A stretch of DNA of 64,000 nucleotides from the NCBI RefSeq assembly GCF_030272615.1, contig NC_081406.1, forward strand, positions 118,519,847-118,583,846, written 5' to 3'. The notes beneath the pieces are model-generated. The model saw only the letters and a list, made by a program, of their open reading frames with translations, was not told the origin of the DNA and searched no databases. Origin of the DNA: Cryptomeria japonica. Taxonomy: Eukaryota > Streptophyta > Pinopsida > Cupressales > Cupressaceae. Positions 36,244 to 47,875 of the stretch are shown piece by piece. Each line of letters begins with the position of its first letter. Positions within the stretch are counted from its first letter, which is position 1. The position numbers were made by a program, and so were the translations under genes.

Positions 36244-36448
36244 TGTTAGGAATAATGAATAAACTAAACCATGTGCCTTAGTTGACTAGGCCACATATCT
36301 TATTTGTGTTGCAAGATTCACTATTATAGGATTTAATTTAAGAAATTTTTGAGTCAATCATGGAAGTTTTTAATCTACAACAACAAAAATAAATGCTAAC
36401 TTTTGCAGTTTAATGTCAATCACATTTTCAATTCTTTGTTTTTTATCA
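36244..36448 (+). repeat. Left LTR of the 1.8-kb element, 205 bp
   Basis: TG...CA ends, immediately followed by the tRNA-Met-type PBS at 36449-36461. Confidence 0.93.
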
Positions 36449-36846
36449 TGGTATCAAAGTAGGTTTGGGCATAACTCCCTCACAACAGAGCTCGGGATCA
36501 TGAGATTGTGGTCTTCTGTGTGAGTGTTGGATTAGGTTTTTGTTTATTTAATAGGAGATTATTAGTGATGAAAAAATCTAGTGAAAGATTTCAGAAAGAG
36601 TCCCTAAGTGCAACCACTGAGTTTGAAGACACTAAAAGTGCAAAAGCTATCTTTGCAGTCCATGAAGAAGAACGGTAGATTAGCATGTTTGTGAAGTTGT
36701 AGCAAAGATAATTTTGTTGGCAAATGTGAAGATTAATGTTCTGCCTATAATCTATAGTAGCAAAATCCACACATGGAACCCTCACTATTCTAGCATAAGG
36801 TTACTAATTCAAGTTCAATTTGTTGATTTGTACTAAAATGTGGTGA

Positions 36847-37071
36847 CTATTTTTCCTTCCAGCTCTCCAAGTTTTTTGTCTTGTAACCTAGGTATTTAGA
36901 AGAGTTGGTGCCAAATTTTTCCTTAGTGCTATTTTTTGTGATGGGGTTGCCCTCTGTTATTGAAAAGGCATCCTCTCGCTCGGTTTCAGGTCCACCGACA
37001 CCAGCATAGGCATACGCAGAGACTGATCGAGATCGAGATTCAGAGTCCCTAGGCCCTTTCTTTCTTCCCAT
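36847..37071 (-). pseudogene. Antisense open frame inside the 1.8-kb element, possible captured gene 5' end
   Basis: ATG at 37069-37071, 74 codons, starting MGRKKGPRDSESRSRSVSAY: a basic start followed by Arg-Ser dipeptides, like splicing-factor or RNA-binding N-termini. The block 36940-37140 is noticeably richer in G+C than the rest of the element, and the sequence right of the ATG (CACCGGAGCCATAACC) looks like a 5' UTR. Orientation is opposite to the element, a layout seen in gene capture. No domain is proven; could be chance. Confidence 0.35.
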
Positions 37072-37844
37072 CGGATACCAGCATTACTTTCCCTCCATCC
37101 TTCACCGGAGCCATAACCATAACTGGTTCATTGGATCCCTCATTGCATTTTTTTTGGATGCACTAAGTTGTGGATCTGTTAATTGTGTTTAATTTATGCA
37201 TTGTGAATTTCACGTTTTTCTTTGGAGTATTACGGATTTATGTATGAAAGAAATGTTTCTTAGTTGAGTATTTGTTGTATGGACTACATCATTGTATGTG
37301 CTATGAATACTCTATTATGTGAGAGAGGTCTGATAGTAAGTTATAATTTTACCATTAATGATTGCATCAAAAGGTTCTTGAAGAACCTATGTGATCAATT
37401 TAATAACTGCATTGTAAATGTCATGGAAATATAAGTTACTTATTGGAAGTGCCAATGATGAGAATAGGAAAGTGTAAAGAATGCCGAGTGAAGGAATACT
37501 TAAGCAATGGTTATGAGCCATGCCATTGATCTGTGTAGGAGGTGATTGAAGGTGAGGTGTTATGAGATGACTTCACCCATATTTGAAAATATGGTTTACA
37601 TATAGCAGATTTCTATGAATGAGGTAGACAATGTTATAAGAAATGCAACATAAAATGAGACCCTTCCAGTTAATTATTAGCAGTCAACAAAGAAATGGTT
37701 GTCAAGTTAAAGCCCAGTTTTGTTTAACATTGGTATTGATCTTTCAATAGTGTGAAATGACTGTTAGCAAGAACAATTGTGCAGATGAAAGTGATATATT
37801 GTAATCTTAATGAAAATTAATGTAGTTTATTGATTAATGGAGAA

Positions 37845-38045
37845 TGTTAGGAATAATGAATAAACTAAACTATGCATCTCAGTCAATTAGGCCATATGTC
37901 TCAGTTGTGCTGCAAGATCCACTATTATAGGAAATAATTTAGAAAAATGTTAAGTCAATTGTTAATCCACAACAACAATTATGAATTGTAACTTTAAAAA
38001 TTTAATATCAATCACATTTTTCAGTTTTTTTTTTGTTTTTTATCA
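37845..38045 (+). repeat. Right LTR of the 1.8-kb element, 201 bp
   Basis: Preceded by GGAGAA, a minimal purine tract, and followed by TACTA. Confidence 0.93.
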
Positions 38046-38415
38046 TACTAATGTATGACTTTTTTTTTTTATTCATAACAACTATAAATTGAATTTTAAA
38101 ATTGAGAGAGATTTGTTTTAATAGAATATAAACAAAATAAAGTAATTCATGTCAGTAATATTTACATAATTATAATATACATTGTCAAAATTAACGATTA
38201 TATATATTTTTTTGAAATTCATCACCCTTACAAATTTTCAATAAACATCATGTTAATCCAAATCGCATATAAATTATTTGCCAAGGCTTCAATGGTTATG
38301 TTCTTTTCACTAGTCGTGTGAGACAATTTTGAATACTTCGACAGTAAATTGTAATGAAATGATTTGAATATTGACTGGTAAATCCCGTCACAAGTTAATT
38401 TTCCAAATGTGTGAT

Positions 38416-39260
38416 CTACGATGCCGTTTCGATTTCAATGAAGGACAATTCTTCACAGCCGGTAATTGGTGCGGGTGGCGGGCGAGCAGTAAACGGACTC
38501 GGAGGATTTGGGATATCGTCAACATCTCCTTCCAACATGTGAATCACTCTCATCATAGACGGTCTATCCGACGAATTGTACTGAGTTCGCCACCACCCAA
38601 GTTTTGTCAGACTCCTTGCTTTCGCCTCCTCGGCATCGCTCAATTCTCTTTCCCTCAACATTGTCCTCAGTTCTCCTTTCTCCACCAATTTGATTGCCCA
38701 GTCTGGAAAGTAGAATTAGTTTGAATGGCTGACCTGTATGTCAATGTTCTTTCTTCCTCCAACCATCTGCAATAGCATCATGCCAAAAAGTGTAAATATC
38801 TGACTTATCCGTCATAGGTCCTAAACTTCTAGACCACACCTCTGGTGCAACATATCCCGGCGTCCCCCTTGTTGCCGTCATTGATACGTCTTCGACTCTC
38901 CTTCCAGACAGTTTGGCCAGGCCAAAATCAGCAACTTTGGCTGTAAACTCCTAGTCCACTAATATATTGTGTGGTTTTATGTGGAAGTGAATGATGCGAC
39001 AATGACTCATTGTGATACGCAATTCCATGAGCAGCCCCCAAAGCAATTGAATACAGTTCATCCCAATTCAGAATTTGACCTCCTCGTTTACTTCCAAGTA
39101 TAAATCTGTGGAGAGATCCATTTGCCATGTACTCGTAGACGACTGCACTTGTATGTTCTTCAAAGCAATACCTTAACTTGATGGTTGAAGAACCACGTCC
39201 TCGTTCGATAAGCAGTTACCAACAATAGTGCAACTACAACGAGTATGCTGCCCACAATAC
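38416..39260 (-). pseudogene. LRK10L-type receptor kinase, copy 2, truncated
   Basis: Transmembrane exon (TGIVGSILVVVALLLVTAYR) follows an acceptor near 39258. It then jumps after FFNHQ directly to LRYCFEEHTSAVVYEYMANGSL, so the whole N-lobe with the glycine loop and catalytic Lys is deleted (about 39177). The catalytic loop reads I-H-F-H-I-K-P-H-N-I-L (normally HFDIKPHN: the catalytic Asp is His); DFGLAK and [11 protein letters not shown] are kept. A TAG near 38951, an extra T near 38792 and a TAA near 38715 break the frame. Ends IEIETAS. No extracellular exon is found to the right. Confidence 0.9.
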
Positions 39261-41331
39261 CTGTCACTGAATTAGAAGTGAATATTAGCTATGTATTCAA
39301 CCGTAACGAATTATAGTCATTGAGTTAAAATAAATAAATAGAACTTATAGGCCACTTCCGAAATGCTAGGCTCACCTAGAATAGAGATGAAAGGCATTGA
39401 TTCTTACGTAATCATTCAATGCTATAATTAGAAGTATAACTAGCATAGTTTTATTTTTTAAAAGTTATGTAAAATTATATAGTTAAATTGTATTAAACTT
39501 ATTTATCATTACATTAAATAATAATATAATATAAAGCTCATTAACAAAATCTATAATGTGGTTAAGATGATAGCTATTGCAAAAGTGTATACATAGCATG
39601 AAGCAGATTCTTATTCCACCTTGATCATTGTTATCAAAAATATAATATAACTGATGACATTAAGATCATATATGAGTTGGAAAATTTAAAGATCACAAAT
39701 TTCACAAAAAGATGTGTTTTGTAAAGTAGTAAGTATATTGAAATTGAATTCTTATAATATATTTTGTCCTACCTATTATTCTCTCAGTTCTTCTCATAGT
39801 AGAAACATTCTAATGCTACTTATTATTATCAATTCTACTAGAGACCATTCACCAAGACCTCCACATCCTATACCATCTCAACTAATTGTGGAAATAGTCT
39901 AATCCTATTAAACACTATCTATCAAGGCCCCCTTATCGCATACCAAACATCAAGGAGATTATTTGGCTAATTTTTGGATTTAACTCTATTATTGCCTGCT
40001 AAAATGATTCCCTCTCATTAAGTATGCTGCCAGTAATATGCAGATTGTTATTTGTCTTAGTCATTAGTAGACATTGATTTAATTTCACTTTTTATTGGTT
40101 AACATTTGGAATCTCTAAAAGAATTTCCTAATAAAATGGCAAATTTACAGTTGATTTATAGTCTTCCTGAGATGTCTTTTGTGTTTTCACAACTACAGAT
40201 ACAATCTACTTCATCCAGTGGATTATTTCCATAACCAAGGCCTATATCGTTCTATTTTTCTGAGGCAAGCCATTTCCGAATTTTTTTTTAACATGAATAA
40301 CAATTTATGCATTATACGTTATAGTAATATATCTATTGGGCAACACATATGTCTCATCTGATTACAAATGGTCATGTTTATTTTGTTTGAATTAGATTTA
40401 ACATTGACACTAGCATCAATTTGTTGCAACAAAGCGGAATATAGGTGTCTTTTGCAGTGTACAATGGAAGGGGAACACTCTTTGGCTCACTTTTCTCCAG
40501 AAATATTCGTACAAAATCAATCTTGTTCGGATGCAATTTCTCTTCTGCCCCCTTTTATCTATTGCATGGCACAGGAGATTACTCTATTCCATAAGAGGCT
40601 AGGCAAGCTTCGTTACAACAATTTTGAAATTTGTTTGAGTGTTTCATTGAGACATTCTTTACCACATGACTAAGAACTTGGTTGAATAAAAGAAAGCATC
40701 CAAAAACCGAGTTCAGAAAGGATTTCCATGTCATATTGATAGCTTTAGTGTAAAATATAATTCTATAAAGAATCATATTGAGGAGCACTTCTTTTGGAAA
40801 TGAAAATTACGTAATAAATTTGTACAAATTCTTTCAATTGAAAGAGCGAATTACAGAAAGCTAAAAAGTTTAAATCCTTAGGCCACGAATTTGCAAATTC
40901 AGAGCGAATTGAAATCCTTAGGCCACGAGTTTGCAAATTCATAACTGTAGGATTAATAAAATTGATGATCCACTCGAATTTGGTGGGGCCTACATTTCCC
41001 AGTGGTTTGCGGAGTTGATAAATTGTAAAGATCAACATGATGTAAATTAAATGTAATCTCTAAACAATACTGATATTTACTGTTGCAACTATCACAACCA
41101 AGCATTTTTCTTTAATAAATTGTTTGGAAAGCAGTAAAGGGCAATTAAACATGCATTAAAATTACACTGAAACATGGCGCATAACTAAATTTGTTTATTT
41201 TAAGACCAATTTGTCTATTTCCATTACAGGAAATCTCTTTCTATTATGAAAAGGGCATCAAAATTGTTTAAAAATATTTTAGAATGCATGATTCTGTGAC
41301 AGCCACGCTTTTAATGTTAATTCATGGGATG
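39261..41331. other. No recognisable gene
   Basis: AT-rich. 39261-39400 looks like intron 2 of LRK10L copy 2 (compare 17640-17800). The small frames show no known motif. A 40-bp direct repeat (AAATCCTTAGGCCACGARTT...) is at 40872-40911 and 40912-40942. Confidence 0.6.
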
Positions 41332-42597
41332 GATCAAATGTTGATATCATCAAAGGATCCTTTGCCACATAATCTTGAAAATTTTGGTGCTTTCTAGTGA
41401 TATAAAGAATTCAAAGTAAAATTCATTTCCTTGTCACTTATTTTAAGCAGGAGCAAGCATCTAAATCCATTCTTTTTATTATTGTTTTCTTTAGAAAACC
41501 TTTACATAGTTAATTGGTGCAAAAAAAAGTAGAAAATTAAACACTCACTTCATGATTAGCCATGGTTCCTACTCCCATAAAGAAATTGGCATACATGCAA
41601 CCTTCATATCTCACACCATTCCTTCACAACACCAATTCAAGCTAATCCATTCCTTTATAAAAATCCCTTGTACAATTTAGAAACCCTAGATCCAATGTTA
41701 CCATATGCTCCATTCCCAACCAAACCTACTCCAAAACGTCACACTCAAAATTCATTCCCATGATGCCAAAATATGGAATCCTTCCAAGAATCCCCCATAC
41801 ATATCCAAACTCATACCCCATATCAAGAGGATAATTCAAAGTTAATTGGTGCAAAACAATTAAATCCATAGATCAAATGTTGATATCATCAAAGGATCCT
41901 TTGCCACATAATCTTGAAAATTTTGGTGCTTTCTAGTGATATAAAGAATTCAAAGTAAAATTCATTTCCTTGTCACTTATTTTAAGCAGGAGCAAGCATC
42001 TAAATCTATTCTAATCTATTCTATTTATTATTATTTTCTTTAGAAAACCTTTACATAGTTAATTGGTGCAAAACAATTAAATCCATAGATCAAATGTTGA
42101 TATCATCAAAGGATCCTTTGCCACATAATCTTGAAAATTTTGGTGCTTTCTAGTGATATAAAGAATTCAAAGTAAAATTCATTTCCTTGTCACTTATTTT
42201 AAGCAGGAGCAAGCATCTAAATCCATTCTTTTTATTATTGTTTTCTTTAGAAAACCTTTACATAGTTAATTGGTGCAAAAAAAAGTAGAAAATTAAACAC
42301 TCACTTCATGATTAGCCATGGTTCCTACTCCCATAAAGAAATTGGCATACATGCAACCTTCATATCTCACACCATTCCTTCACAACACCAATTCAAGCTA
42401 ATCCATTCCTTTATAAAAATCCCTTGTACAATTTAGAAACCCTAGATCCAATGTTACCATATGCTCCATTCCCAACCAAACCTACTCCAAAACGTCACAC
42501 TCAAAATTCATTCCCATGATGCCAAAATATGGAATCCTTCCAAGAATCCCCCATACATATCCAAACTCATACCCCATATCAAGAGGATAATTCAAAG
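41332..42597. repeat. Recent 756-bp direct duplication with an extra internal copy
   Basis: Segment S1 (about 190 bp, starts GATCAAATGTTGATATCATC) occurs at 41332, 41871 and 42088; segment S2 (about 318 bp, starts AAAAGTAGAAAATTAAACAC) occurs at 41523 and 42279. Order S1-S2-S1-S1-S2. Copies look essentially identical apart from a short insertion near 42008-42020, so the event is much younger than the surrounding decay. Confidence 0.95.
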
Positions 42598-43730
42598 TCA
42601 AAAGAAACAAGTCCTAGCATAAATCAAGATCAAGATATGATGACTCTCCAATCCATTCCAATTTTTGATCAAGATCCCACCTATCAAGGTTCTTATGAAG
42701 ATCCCCTCATCCTTTTATAATCCATCCATGATGATCCCCTTCCATCTCAAGAGAAAAGTGCCCTTCCAAGTTCCACCTATAATCCACCTGCTAAGAATTA
42801 TCATGATATCCCTTCCATCCTTTCTTATGATCCAATTCAAAATCAAGCGAAAATCACAAATTCCAACTATCCCCCTCCAAGTCAAGATCAAGGTATCCCT
42901 TCATATCCATGTCATGACCCTAATCCTCCTCAAGATCCCATCACCCCTACCCAAGCAAGTCACGAACCCCTTACTTATCAAATGGGTTCCTCCACTTTCA
43001 TTTGATCCAGTCTACTTTATGATTTTGTCATTCCTTCCATACCATATCGCCTTCAAAATGGATTCACATCTTGTTTCAAAAATAGCAAGTATCCCATTGC
43101 TAACAATATTTGTCAAAAAAAAATTTATCAAGGAAAAGGGTTAAGCATCCATGAACAAGGTAAATTTGAATCCCTTCATATAGACGAAAATATCAATTAT
43201 CATGGCCTTGGGTATATAGCTTACTCTCAAAATTTTGGTATCCCTGCTAAATCTCACATCCCTTCCTCTAAGTCCAAACACATTCCCCATCCTCCAAATC
43301 CATTTGGCTCTCATATCTCAAAAGAAAATCTCCATCCCTTCCATCCATCTTAGGTCTTTATATCCCTCCATCCACTATCCATATTATCCCTAGCTCACAA
43401 TCTAGTCACCTTGTTATAAATCAACATAAAAAAAGGTACACATTCTTGAGAACCTTCCAACCATCCATCTACATCAACCCATCAAATATACCTCCATATC
43501 ATTCATATCCATCTATGAATTACATTCCCCTTGGAAGTAATTTAGATATCAATCATAGAATCCACAAGTATAAAAATCCATATACATCAAAAGATCAACA
43601 CATCCTAGTGTCAAATCAAAGAAAATTTTCATTTAAAAACAAAAATAAAAGTAAAAAACTATGTGGATTTTTAAGTCTCTTATATAAGCAATGCATTCCA
43701 AATAACCACAATGGAAAGAAAAATAAATAA
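42529..43730 (+). pseudogene. Proline/serine/glutamine-rich frame of unknown identity
   Basis: From ATG 42529 one frame stays readable to about 43352 with only two stops (TAA at 42718, TGA near 43004); after a single shift near 43350 it continues to a stop near 43728. Composition is Pro, Ser, Gln, Asp, His-rich with repeated DQ/QDQ and PP motifs, and the tail is Lys/Asn-rich (FKNKNKSKK). The right position for a gag-like product of the surrounding element, but no capsid or zinc-knuckle motif is visible. Confidence 0.4.
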
Positions 43731-46447
43731 CCATGTGGATTGTGAAGTAACTCATTAAAAAAATTTATCCTAAAGAAAAATCAAAATTGGCAACCAAACA
43801 TGTTGTTCTAAAGGTTTCATTCATTAATACATCTAAACATCTATCACCTTTTGAACCTATTTTGATTCCCTATGCCCCAAAATTGACTATCTTAGATATT
43901 TGATCACCCCCCTCATCTATTTTGGGTCTCTGTGTCCCAAAATGCACATACACTCTTCCTTCACAATCTTAAAATCCAAAATCCACTTGTCCTCCATCAT
44001 TCCACCACTCCTCAAGGTGTGTTCCAATGGTGATCTTGACAACATTTCCATCCACCCATGCACAAATTTCCCAATATCATATCCTTTATTGAACACCTAT
44101 TTTCCATCTTTTCATACCTCCTATCCAATCCTTTGCATAAATATTTTCCTCATTTCATCTTATCATCCATTTCTTTTCCCTTTACCATCACCTATCCAAT
44201 GTCTTGAATCATACCTTCAATATACATGGTCCATTGTAGTACATGTTTCAATGGTACCATCCAAACAATGGGATGCTTGATTCCTTCCTCCATCTCCTAT
44301 CACAAATCCATTATCTTCCAAAAAGTAAAAATTATAATAAAAGAAACAAAATTATCACCTTGTTGAAAACCTGGCAAATAGGCATCTCGTGTGACACAAA
44401 AAAAGAGAGTAGAGAAACAATTCATCTGATGGTGGAAACCACTTATTCTAGCATCTGGGGAAAGTACCATGATGAAAACCTAATAAATAGGTATCATATG
44501 TAATTCATCTAGTTGCACTCTACACTCAAGGGAAAGTTTCATCCACTCTATCCTACATACCACATCTCCCATTATCCATCATCCTCTATTTATATCCATA
44601 TCCTCTTTTTCACATTTGATCTTGGTAAGGCTAATGATCTTCATAAGCATCATGTATCCTATTAGCTTAAACTTATACATACCTTACACTTTTATCATGT
44701 ATCCATTATCATCTTTGATCTTTCTTATCCTATTGGTATCCTATCTCCATCCTATCTATCCAAATCCATCCCTTGATCGTGATCAAAAATATGAACATAA
44801 AATGTAAAACATATTCCTCTTGACATGTCCATTCTTGTAGACCTTGTACCATTCAATGCACCATTCTCACACCTTACATCAGCATACAAATCCCTTAGCT
44901 TGGATAAACATGCGAACCCATCGTGAGATTAGCTCTTGGAAACCAAATCATAAGCTACCTCCATCTTTCACCTATCCATTTTCATCCCACTAGTTAATTC
45001 ATCAATTCATAATGTTTTCTGCCTTGCTAGATATTGAGACAAATAAATAAATATTGCTTGAGAATAAATCATGACATATGTATTTTACTTCAATCAGTGG
45101 CCTAGACATCTTTCAAAAATCAAGAAAATATTAAAAAATTAAATAATCTAGCAAAAACCATAATAAACATAAGAGCAAATTTCAAAGAACCAAAAACATT
45201 GTAAAAACTTTTAGAAAGCCAAAAATATCAAATAATCCTAGAAAATCCTAAAAAATATAAAACAACAAAAAGATCAAAAACAATCCACCAATCGTGATAC
45301 ACAATAAAATATCCTTTGCAAAGGAAAACATTTTAGTAAACACAAAACACAAAATAAATCAAAGCATCAAACTTAACAAATCATGCATTAACAAACAAAC
45401 TATCAAGCTAGCCTACAACTTAATTGATCAGTCACCTAATCAACATTAGCAATCTTAATCAACTTTTTTTTTATATAGAAGATGTAGTATACTCAAAACC
45501 AGACAGATCTATCTCATATGAGATACTTCATTCCTAAAACCAGACATTATGGTAGGATCAAAAGACAATTATCTTTGACAAAAAAATATCAGTATGAATG
45601 TTGACTCTTTTGGTCTAGTGAGTCTTATCTTTTATTTGATTTATCTTTATATCATGTTCCTATGTTGCTTAAGGATATCCACAAGTGATTAGAGGAACAA
45701 GGATGGATCATGATTTTTATCTTTGATTGTTGTTTGTGATTTGTTTTGACAATATTGTTGGGGAAACTAAGTTAATTTTGTGTGATTGAGGTCTCCATTT
45801 AAAAGAATTAGAACATCCTATGCAAATAAAAGGTCATCTAACACTTTCTTGCTTCAAGATTAACATGCTTTGTTGTTACTTCCTCACATATTCCAACAGG
45901 GATCTATTGTCACTAGTATGAGTCAGGGCATTCCTTGTCTGCAACATGTTAACATAAATGGATATTCCTCACCTTGGTCTTTGCATGTTCTTGGTTAAGT
46001 ATATCTGCTTGCCACATAATAAGGCTCAATGATGATATTGTCATACATTGAGAAAAGCATAATACGTGTTCAAGATTGTGGTATCATCTATTAGGATTAG
46101 AAACTATTTGATATGGATTAACCCTTCTCTACCATCAACTAGCATTATTCACTTCTTACTAATCATTCTTCACTTTCATCATGTTTCATCTTTCATCCAA
46201 CATTCATATATCTTTTTGTCTTATATTGGATATGTCCTTCCAATCAATCAATCAATCTATAAATTACTCCAACCATCTCTTCTATCCAATTAGGCTAACT
46301 ATTATTTCATCTTTCATCTAACATTCTTCTACTTCTTTTGAGAGTTAATTCATGTCTTTAAGGCATAAACAATCTCTCAAGGGGCATCCTATCTCCATCT
46401 CTCGACATGTTGGGGCAAGAATTTTATCTATTTTACCATCCATTAGG
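43731..46447. other. Interior of the LARD-like region; no gene
   Basis: Pyrimidine-rich on the + strand up to about 45000, then A-rich (45100-45480), then mixed. The short frames are low-complexity Ile/Leu/Ser/Pro-rich strings without motifs. Confidence 0.6.
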
Positions 46448-47420
46448 ATTAGACACCTAAAATCTTAAAATGCTTATGAGCACTAATTTTACAAAAAATT
46501 CCTCTTTAATTAATTCAATGTCATTCTTCTAATTTAACTTCATTCTTCTTATTCAAATTCAAACTTAGAAATTTCCCTTTTCTCATAATTAAATAATTTT
46601 TAATTCTTTAATTATCTAATTTTCCTCCAATGTTATTTAAATAAATTTATTATTTAATTAAATTGAGATTCTATCTTCCCATTTTAAAATAATTATTTCA
46701 ATTTATTTAATTAGCTAAGTATGTCTTCTCAATTGAATTAATTTATTAATTTATTTAATTTCATTTGTCCAAATTTAAATTTGCTTCATTTCCCTTTCAT
46801 TTCAATTTTAATTTCACATTTAGAAAATCCAATATCTATTTAAATGCTATTTTCATCCCTTTTCGAAGACCACGTGTTGAAAGTGGCTAACTGCCACTGA
46901 CTCATAGTTCCCACTACTGAGTGATCAATCACCTTTTTCTGAGTAATCATTCAATTTAGTTTTTGAATCAATCAAATTAGTTAACAATTTGATCAATCCT
47001 TTTATTTCTCAATCAATTTAGTCTAATTAATTCATGCAACCAATTCCACATCATAATTATCTCCAACCAATTTGTCTCAATCACTCTCAGTCATTGATTG
47101 TTTTGTTGAGCTTTCAATCCTGACCATTGAGTCAAATTCTAAAAATTTATAAATTCAAGCTCAATCTTTGTTATCAACTACTACTATCTTTGTATTCTTG
47201 GGCATCAATATTGCAAGTTTTCATACTACAGTTCTAAGAGCCACCATACAATGCAATGAGAATGACAATGGAAGCCAAGTGCTTGAGAATCAACAAACAA
47301 GGGTTTTCTTTGTTTTGTACTTATTTATATTCTTCTATTGAGTATATGATTAGATTTTGCTTTATATCTAGGGTTTAGTGGTTGCCTATTTCTATCTAAT
47401 TAGCATGTTGATTTTCACTC
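46448..47420 (+). repeat. Degraded LTR related to the LTR at 63321
   Basis: Begins with a mutated TGTAGACACCTAAAAT start, followed by AT-rich blocks with ATTTATTTAATTA strings as at 63340-63580, then a TATA-like TTATAAATTCAAGCTCAATC near 47145. Right end placed near the start of LINE sequence; uncertain. Confidence 0.5.
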
Positions 47421-47875
47421 ATAGATAGTCACATCCATGATCGACCAATAGATATTACCATGTAGGGGAGAGAAAGGTGATGGTTTAATCATGACTAGCT
47501 TCATGGTTTGAACAAAGAGTGAAACCATTAGGCCAAATGACATGGCAAGTAGCTGAGAGAAAAAAACTATACACTTTGTCCTCGTAAAGGCAAAAAAATG
47601 TCTAAATTTGGAAATCAAACTCACATATCATGAATAAAGTATTTTTAAGGCTGTTTAGTGGGACCCCTCACATTCCAAGAAATATAGTTGATTGAAAATC
47701 AAGGGCATTGCATCATTATCTAGCCCATCAAGGGTGAAATAAATATTCTAAACCAAGTGTCTTGAGGAACGTAGTTGCCAATTTGAACATTAATCTAACC
47801 CTATTGTCCTTTGAAGACTAACATAGATGGTGAGATATGACAAGCATGACCAACCTAGGGCTAGGAAGAAACCAC

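Larger units (their letters stand above)
36244..38045 (+). mobile_element. Small non-autonomous LTR retrotransposon (TRIM/LARD class), 1.8 kb
   Basis: Two short LTRs (36244-36448 and 37845-38045) begin TGTTAGGAATAATGAATAAAC and end TTTTTTATCA. A PBS TGGTATCAAAGT follows the left LTR at 36449. The element is flanked by a perfect 5-bp duplication TACTA (36239-36243 and 38046-38050). The 1.4-kb interior has no gag or pol. LTRs differ by roughly 15-20 percent, so it is old. Confidence 0.93.
41332..47420 (+). mobile_element. Decayed LTR retrotransposon-like region without pol (LARD-like), boundaries uncertain
   Basis: A PBS-like string ATTTTGGTGCTTTCTAGTG near the left end, a degenerate proline-rich coding frame, a long pyrimidine-rich interior without RT or integrase, a purine-rich stretch with GGGGCATCC and GTTGGGGCAAG near 46380-46415, then an LTR-like end starting ATTAGACACCTAAAAT near 46448, close to the LTR at 63321 (TGTAGACACCTAAAAT). 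It interrupts the unit 2 flank. The 5' LTR was not found, so the class is an inference. Confidence 0.45.

Noticed and set aside
43900-44280. A 126-codon + strand frame rich in Ile, Ser, Pro
   Set aside because: Arises from pyrimidine-rich sequence of the LARD-like interior; no motif and not in frame with the proline-rich frame before it.
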